Of a stretch of DNA of 30,070 nt, positions 25,833 through 30,070 are shown one piece after another (position 1 is the first letter of the stretch; every line of letters begins with the position of its first letter). Origin of the DNA: UMGS755 sp045132895 (GTDB lineage: Bacteria; Bacillota; Clostridia; UBA1381; UBA9506); the NCBI GenBank assembly GCA_045132895.1, contig JBGUTC010000050.1, positions 1 to 30,070 on the forward strand, written 5' to 3'. A program made the translations under genes and the position numbers. The notes below the pieces were generated by a model that worked only from the letters and a program-made list of their open reading frames with translations, made no database searches and was not told where the DNA came from.

Positions 25833-28187
25833 CTATTTACGGACAACAATAGCGCGGTCCAGGTAAATCGCTTCTTCGCTACCCTTAGCACCGCCGTACA
25901 TTTCGCCAGTGAATTTAATAGAAAGATAGACATCGCAGGCATCCATCGGAAATGCTACAGAAATACCGGACAGGCTGAGCCATTCAAAGTTGTTACCAAA
26001 AATGTCCACACGGGTATCGCCATAGTCTCCAATGTTCGTTGCGGAGCCGATTTTGTAGAGATGGTATTCATCCGGAACGATATTTTCTCTGAACAGTTCA
26101 ACGCCATCAATATATTCTGCATTCTGCTGAATTTTGATTGTAACGCCACCTTTATATTCATCATACTTACTGGTTGTTAAGAGCGGCATCATCTGCAGGG
26201 GATCTGCTTCAGCTGTGCGCTGGATTTTCTGAACGATGCCCAATGCAGAATCCGGATCCTCTACATAGGATACGCCGTAATCCGGCATATCAAGAATATG
26301 ACGGCAGGAGTTCTTATAGAAGAACTGATACGCATCATTCGGGTTTACGTCAGACAGTTCAGCCGGCAGAGCCGCTGTTTCTTCTACTAAGGTCATGTTG
26401 CTGTAATACCGGATCTGATCATCCACACGTTGTACCTGACAGCGGGGATGGGTTTTTGCCAGTTCATAGCCGCTGACAACCATCTTCCGCAATGCTTCGG
26501 GATCAAAATCAAACGCAACACCCTGGCGCTCTGCAATCTTCTTTAAGTCAAAGAATCTGACTAAGATATTACCGCCGAGATTGGTCTTCAAGTGCTGGAC
26601 ACGATATTCCATAACAGAATCACCTTTTACCGCCTCCAACGCTTTATCCAGAAGTTCCATGCCTTTTACTGCGGTTTTAGCATCTATATAGTTAAAGTGT
26701 GCACTCTCAATGATACAGAAAGCGGAGAAATTGTTCTCTAAAGCAGCGCTATAGAGCAGTTCCAGATATTCTCTGACATAGACCCCGGCTGCACCGTAAA
26801 ACTTCGGAATAAAGTCATTTAAAAGCGTCTCTTCATCCAGGTCCGGATTTTCGCTCAGCTGAACTAACATAAAGTGAACCAGTTCCCACATATCAGAACA
26901 AGTACGTTCATTTTCAACAAAAATACCGGAAACACCATATTCCTTGAAGGTCTTAAATGTTTCACACAGTCTCTTAGGAACCGGCAACGGCATATCAACA
27001 AACAGATTAAACATATACTCCCAGATATAAAAATCAGCGCCGGATTTTTTGCAGAGTTCAGACCATTCCTTAATCAGGTGCATGTACCATTCGTTACCTC
27101 TGTTTTTGGTATCATGAATCAGGTCAACAAAGACCTGCGCCAGACGGATGGTCATATTTTTCTCCGCAAGCATACCATCCTTCGGCGGTTCTAAATAAGC
27201 AGCATAAGGCAGAGCCTCCACCACAACATCAGGATGAACCTCATTAACCTTACGAGCCAGTTTATTTGCGAAATACTGCGCATATCCACCGGGACCGGTC
27301 TTTTCAATCAGTTCCTGACATTTTTCACACTGGCAGAAGCCTCCTAAGGTATCAGGGAAAGAAATATCATAAAAAACAGGAATCGGAACACCAGTTTCTT
27401 TTTCCAGTTTTTTATCTTCTTTAATGATTGCATCGAGTTTTTCAAAACAAGCCTCACAAAGTTCATCATTGGTCAGGCAGTAATGGGTATGAGCAACACG
27501 GGCACCCGCTGCACCGCTCCAGGCAAACCATTCCGGATGTTCTTCAAAATATTCCTGAGGCGGCAGATATCTGTTCAAAGTATGCACATGATGCGGACGA
27601 GCAAACTGCAACATTTCCCCAAACCGTCTGGCACCGCCGGGATATGTACCATAAGCACCATCTTTCAACCCGTCGTCACCAACGACATTACAACGGGTTC
27701 TGGCGTCATAATAAAAGTCTTTCAGTTTCATGCAGCCCAGAATTTTTCTGAACTTAAAGTACGGCGTACCTTCTTTGTAGAATCCGCTTTCTAATGAAAG
27801 TTCTGTCGCCTCGGGAATATATTCATCCCAAACAGACCACCAACGAACGCCGACAATATCTTCTAAAAAGTGGTAAACAGCATAGATAATACCACGCTCG
27901 CCCGGCTTTTCACCACCCGTCAGGATGATATTGCCATCCTGCTCTTTAATAATCCAGTTTTCCGTCGATTTACCGGCCACACCTGATGCTTTTGCATATT
28001 CTGTCCGACCGATATAAAAACAATTGCCTTTTGCGTCGCTTTCTGTCAAAATAGCGAGTTCTGTTCCATATACCTTTTTCAGGTATGTCTGCAATTCCTC
28101 TGCTGCAGTCTGCTCTACCATAGCTGCACCGACAGGAATCACAATATTATATGTTGTGGTTTTGTCAGAGATAATAGTTGTCATCAT
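25833..28187 (-). CDS. DUF4838 protein, predicted cytoplasmic glycoside hydrolase (paralog 2)
   Basis: This 784-residue protein is clearly homologous to its neighbour over its whole length, with near-identical C-terminal ~150 residues (both end I-Y-L-D-R-A-I-V-V-R-K). The same C-x-C-x-x-C cluster, H-P-E-W-F-A-W motif and N-terminal GH67-like domain are present, and there is no signal peptide. The greatest divergence lies in the middle, where substrate contacts would be expected, so the two may differ in specificity. It is the first gene of the operon. AGGAG (28194-28198) fits either of the adjacent ATGs at 28187 and 28184. The divergent GntR/LacI gene shares its upstream region. Substrate and reaction are unknown. 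Confidence 0.83.
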   Translation of the reverse strand: MMTTIISDKTTTYNIVIPVGAAMVEQTAAEELQTYLKKVYGTELAILTESDAKGNCFYIGRTEYAKASGVAGKSTENWIIKEQDGNIILTGGEKPGERGIIYAVYHFLEDIVGVRWWSVWDEYIPEATELSLESGFYKEGTPYFKFRKILGCMKLKDFYYDARTRCNVVGDDGLKDGAYGTYPGGARRFGEMLQFARPHHVHTLNRYLPPQEYFEEHPEWFAWSGAAGARVAHTHYCLTNDELCEACFEKLDAIIKEDKKLEKETGVPIPVFYDISFPDTLGGFCQCEKCQELIEKTGPGGYAQYFANKLARKVNEVHPDVVVEALPYAAYLEPPKDGMLAEKNMTIRLAQVFVDLIHDTKNRGNEWYMHLIKEWSELCKKSGADFYIWEYMFNLFVDMPLPVPKRLCETFKTFKEYGVSGIFVENERTCSDMWELVHFMLVQLSENPDLDEETLLNDFIPKFYGAAGVYVREYLELLYSAALENNFSAFCIIESAHFNYIDAKTAVKGMELLDKALEAVKGDSVMEYRVQHLKTNLGGNILVRFFDLKKIAERQGVAFDFDPEALRKMVVSGYELAKTHPRCQVQRVDDQIRYYSNMTLVEETAALPAELSDVNPNDAYQFFYKNSCRHILDMPDYGVSYVEDPDSALGIVQKIQRTAEADPLQMMPLLTTSKYDEYKGGVTIKIQQNAEYIDGVELFRENIVPDEYHLYKIGSATNIGDYGDTRVDIFGNNFEWLSLSGISVAFPMDACDVYLSIKFTGEMYGGAKGSEEAIYLDRAIVVRK

Positions 28188-28253
28188 CGTTGTCTCCTTA
28201 ACATTATATTTTATTCATGACACACAGGTAAAACACCTATGATATTTTAGTAT

Positions 28254-28283
28254 ATCATATCACAAACCCTCCAACAACTGCAA
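28254..28283 (-). promoter_or_regulatory. Extended -10 promoter of the DUF4838 operon
   Basis: On the minus strand -35 TTGCAG (28278-28283) and -10 TATGAT (28254-28259) are 18 bp apart, with TG one base before the -10. The spacing and TG match the SGNH esterase promoter. The leader to the ATG is about 65 nt. Confidence 0.7.
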
Positions 28284-28309
28284 GTGACACTTTTAGCGTT
28301 CCAGTGACA
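28284..28309 (-). promoter_or_regulatory. Direct-repeat operator TGTCAC-N14-TGTCAC
   Basis: On the minus strand TGTCAC occurs at 28284-28289 and 28304-28309, 20 bp apart. The spacer contains GAACGCTAAAAG, close to GAAAGCTAAAAT at the SGNH promoter. The proximal copy abuts the -35 box. It lies about 45 bp from the -35 of the divergent regulator gene. Confidence 0.7.
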
Positions 28310-28355
28310 CTTTTAATGAAAAAAACGGGCCAAATGCTGAAAATATTTGTTTTGC

Positions 28356-28384
28356 TTGATTTTTTTCGGAAAATCCTATATAAT
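28356..28384 (+). promoter_or_regulatory. Strong sigma-A promoter of the GntR/LacI regulator gene
   Basis: -35 TTGATT (28356-28361) and a perfect -10 TATAAT (28379-28384) are 17 bp apart. The start codon is 32 nt downstream. The promoter diverges from that of the DUF4838 operon, with about 70 bp between their -35 boxes. Confidence 0.8.
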
Positions 28385-28416
28385 TAAAATGATTTTTTGG
28401 GAAGTGTGGTACAAAT

Positions 28417-29472
28417 ATGCTAGACAGGAACAGTTGCACGCCTCTGTATCTGCAGTTGGCGAATCATATCAGAAAACAAATAACAACCGGAGAAATTGCC
28501 GTTGGCGAAAAACTCATGAGCGAATCCGAAATGATTGAAAGCTATCAGGTTGGCCGGCGGACCATTCGTGATGCCATTGCTATTTTAGCAAACGAAGGCT
28601 TGATTGAAAAGCATCACGGAAAGGGCTCTTTTTGCAAAGCCTGTCTCTTACCGCCGAAATACCGAATCGATGTTTTGTTGGATTTAACAGACCATTACTT
28701 TGTGCCTCACTATCTTCATGCAATTTGTTCCGCTTTAGAAAATGAAGATGTCAGTCTGGTTCTAAACGATACAAAAGACGATGCCAATGTTATTTGTTCC
28801 GTTCTGGAAAAAGTGATGGCAGAGGGAACTAACGGGATTCTGTTTCAGCCATCACCGGAAAGCACTCCGGCACCGGAAAGACTGGCAACATTACTGGAAC
28901 AATTAGTTGCCCAGAACATTCCCTATATTATGATTGACCGGGCATACGATAACGTTCCTCAATCCTATGCCATTATGAACGAGGAACAGTCCGGTGCCAT
29001 TGCAGCAAATTACTTCATGTCATCAGGGCACAAAAAACTCGCCATGGTAACCTATGACGGTCGCGCAGATTCAGAACTCCGCTGGAAAGGTTTTTCAGAC
29101 GCATTGAAATATACGCCCCTAAAAATTAACTTTGACGAAAATCTGGAAGACGCTTTAAAGAGTCTATTAGTAAAGGCTCCGGATATAACCGGCTTATTCT
29201 GTTATAACGATATTGTTGCGCAAAAATGCTACCGTTCCTTAAAGCATCTGTCTGTTTCCGTTCCGGACGACATATCTATCGTCAGCGTGGATGACACTGT
29301 CATCGCTTCAACTCTTTCACCCAGTTTAACCAGTGTCGCGCATCCAAAGGAATATTTAGGAAAAGCGGCCGCCGAAGCGCTTCTTTCCATGATTAACGGT
29401 ACAGAATCCTGGCCGCTGCAAAAGGTGTTTGAACCATCGCTGCACATAAGAAAATCCTGCAAAGCACGTTAA
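28417..29472 (+). CDS. GntR/LacI chimeric transcriptional regulator (AraR-like)
   Basis: This 351-residue protein has an N-terminal GntR winged helix (about 1-72): P-L-Y-L-Q-L-A-N-H-I, then G-E-K-L-M-S-E-S-E-M-I, then R-R-T-I-R-D-A-I-A-I-L-A-N-E-G. A periplasmic-binding-protein-like sugar domain follows (about 80-345) with the LacI-type S-G-H-K-K-L-A-M-V and D-D-I-S-I-V-S-V-D-D segments. This architecture is that of AraR, a sugar-released repressor. It is the only plus-strand gene and is divergent from the DUF4838 operon, which is typical of a local regulator. The ribosome binding site is weak (GGGAAG). A GTACAAAT sequence, resembling half of a B. subtilis AraR operator, lies at 28409-28416 directly before the ATG, so autoregulation is possible but unproven. 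The ligand is unknown. Confidence 0.9.
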   Translation: MLDRNSCTPLYLQLANHIRKQITTGEIAVGEKLMSESEMIESYQVGRRTIRDAIAILANEGLIEKHHGKGSFCKACLLPPKYRIDVLLDLTDHYFVPHYLHAICSALENEDVSLVLNDTKDDANVICSVLEKVMAEGTNGILFQPSPESTPAPERLATLLEQLVAQNIPYIMIDRAYDNVPQSYAIMNEEQSGAIAANYFMSSGHKKLAMVTYDGRADSELRWKGFSDALKYTPLKINFDENLEDALKSLLVKAPDITGLFCYNDIVAQKCYRSLKHLSVSVPDDISIVSVDDTVIASTLSPSLTSVAHPKEYLGKAAAEALLSMINGTESWPLQKVFEPSLHIRKSCKAR

Positions 29473-29490
29473 AGCTTTGCAGGATTTTTT
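29451..29490. terminator. Bidirectional terminator overlapping the regulator's stop codon
   Basis: A 15-bp perfect stem pairs 29451-29465 with 29474-29488 around an 8-nt loop. T-runs follow on the plus strand (TTTTTT ending 29490) and more weakly on the minus strand (TTTTCTT). The stop codon of the regulator (29470-29472) lies in the loop. It serves convergent transcripts from the regulator and the GH4 gene. Confidence 0.9.
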
Positions 29491-29497
29491 GTTTATA

Positions 29498-30070
29498 TCA
29501 GCGATAATATTCTTTCATATCCTGATTACAAGGAAGTGCGAAAATATCATCAATCAACTTTTCCGCTTGGGCTCTTGATTTCGTCCAGGGATCCATTAAA
29601 ACAAGGTCAACAAGCAGTTCACGGCTATGATTCTCAAAAGCCGCCAGTTCCATTTCAACCGGCGCAATTCTGTCACGGTATAAATGCGCCATAATCGGCT
29701 TCGGCAATCCGTTATTGTGAATGGGATGTACACCGTTTTTATTCACCCTTGCAGCAATTTCCACCTGATAGTCAAGGGGAATTCCTTTCATGTAGCCGCC
29801 ACTATTTAAAATATTGACAACGACAATATTATTGGCATCAAAAGCAAGGCCTTCCATCAGGGGAATCATAGGTTCAGCAGAAGGCATATCGGAAAAGACT
29901 TCGCTGACCTTAACAGACTTGTCCTCAACAGCGGCTTTGATTTTTGCAACCTCTTCATCGCAATAATCAAAATACCACTGGTACCAGTCATAGGGTTTGT
30001 CTCCGAATGTCTCCTCTACTTCATCATCCGTGTGATATTCCCAGCCCCAGGCGCCGCCACCGGCAGCCGG
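29498..30070 (-). CDS. GH4-family glycosidase, C-terminal part, start beyond window
   Basis: The frame is open from the right edge to the TGA at 29498, giving 190 residues; the N-terminal NAD-binding part and the start are outside the window. The visible part shows S-A-E-P-M-I-P-L-M-E-G-L, then N-S-G-G-Y-M-K-G-I-P-L-D-Y-Q-V-E-I, then G-V-H-P-I and L-P-K-P-I-M-A-H. These are typical of family GH4, whose members use NAD and a divalent metal to cleave glycosides in the cytoplasm. The tail L-V-L-M-D-P-W-T-K-S with A-E-K-L-I-D-D-I resembles the LplD alpha-galacturonidase group. The L-P-L-D-Y-Q type segment would fit galacturonide or glucoside specificity. It probably processes imported sugar acids, consistent with a pectin-type locus. 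Specificity is an inference, and the gene is convergent with the regulator. Confidence 0.83.
   Translation of the reverse strand, partial: PAAGGGAWGWEYHTDDEVEETFGDKPYDWYQWYFDYCDEEVAKIKAAVEDKSVKVSEVFSDMPSAEPMIPLMEGLAFDANNIVVVNILNSGGYMKGIPLDYQVEIAARVNKNGVHPIHNNGLPKPIMAHLYRDRIAPVEMELAAFENHSRELLVDLVLMDPWTKSRAQAEKLIDDIFALPCNQDMKEYYR

Noticed and set aside
28347..28538. Alternative 63-codon frame overlapping the start of the GntR/LacI gene
   Set aside because: The overlapping frame encoding a clear GntR winged helix explains the region; this frame has no domain.

Overview
The window reads as a carbohydrate-utilisation locus from a low-to-mid GC Gram-positive bacterium, most likely a Clostridia member (gut or rumen type). 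The reasons are AGGAGG-type ribosome binding sites, sigma-A promoters, an LplB/YtcP-type permease pair with a lipoprotein binding protein, a membrane-anchored YesN-type AraC regulator, an S-layer-homology (SLH) protein, and Rho-independent terminators with U-tracts. All genes lie on the minus strand except one regulator near the right edge. No rRNA, tRNA, CRISPR array, transposase or phage gene was seen.

Layout, read in the minus-strand direction of transcription (right to left). (1) 30070-29498: C-terminal part of a family GH4 enzyme, resembling LplD-type alpha-galacturonidases. (2) 28417-29472 (+): a GntR/LacI chimeric repressor of the AraR type, convergent with GH4 across a shared terminator and divergent from the next operon. 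(3) 28187-23457: two adjacent paralogous DUF4838 proteins, probably cytoplasmic glycoside hydrolases. (4) 23334-21349: a secreted three-part SGNH esterase resembling rhamnogalacturonan acetylesterase, ended by a 19-bp perfect terminator. (5) 21034-15405: binding protein, two permeases and a secreted LamG-like modular protein. A 134-bp imperfect palindrome lies between the last permease and the modular protein. (6) 14949-<1: membrane-bound AraC-type sensor/regulator, a 2539-residue secreted modular protein, a secreted alpha-helical-toroid enzyme candidate (PL2-like), and an SLH protein that runs off the left edge.

Inferred working: extracellular modular proteins and the PL2-like and esterase enzymes act on an acetylated acidic polysaccharide, probably a pectin such as rhamnogalacturonan. 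The ABC system imports oligosaccharides; no ATPase gene is present, as expected if a shared MsmX-like ATPase is encoded elsewhere. Cytoplasmic GH4 and the DUF4838 pair would finish the breakdown. The substrate assignment is an inference from family membership.

The most striking signal is regulatory. Three separate promoters (binding protein, SGNH esterase, DUF4838 operon) carry the same direct repeat TGTCAC-N14-TGTCAC directly abutting a TTGnnn -35 box. This looks like one activator regulon, with exactly 20 bp between half-sites. The second striking signal is the giant non-catalytic array of LamG-like and Ig-like modules, plus a short C-terminal beta module (aromatic-x-[WF]-D ... L-x-P) shared by three of the secreted proteins.
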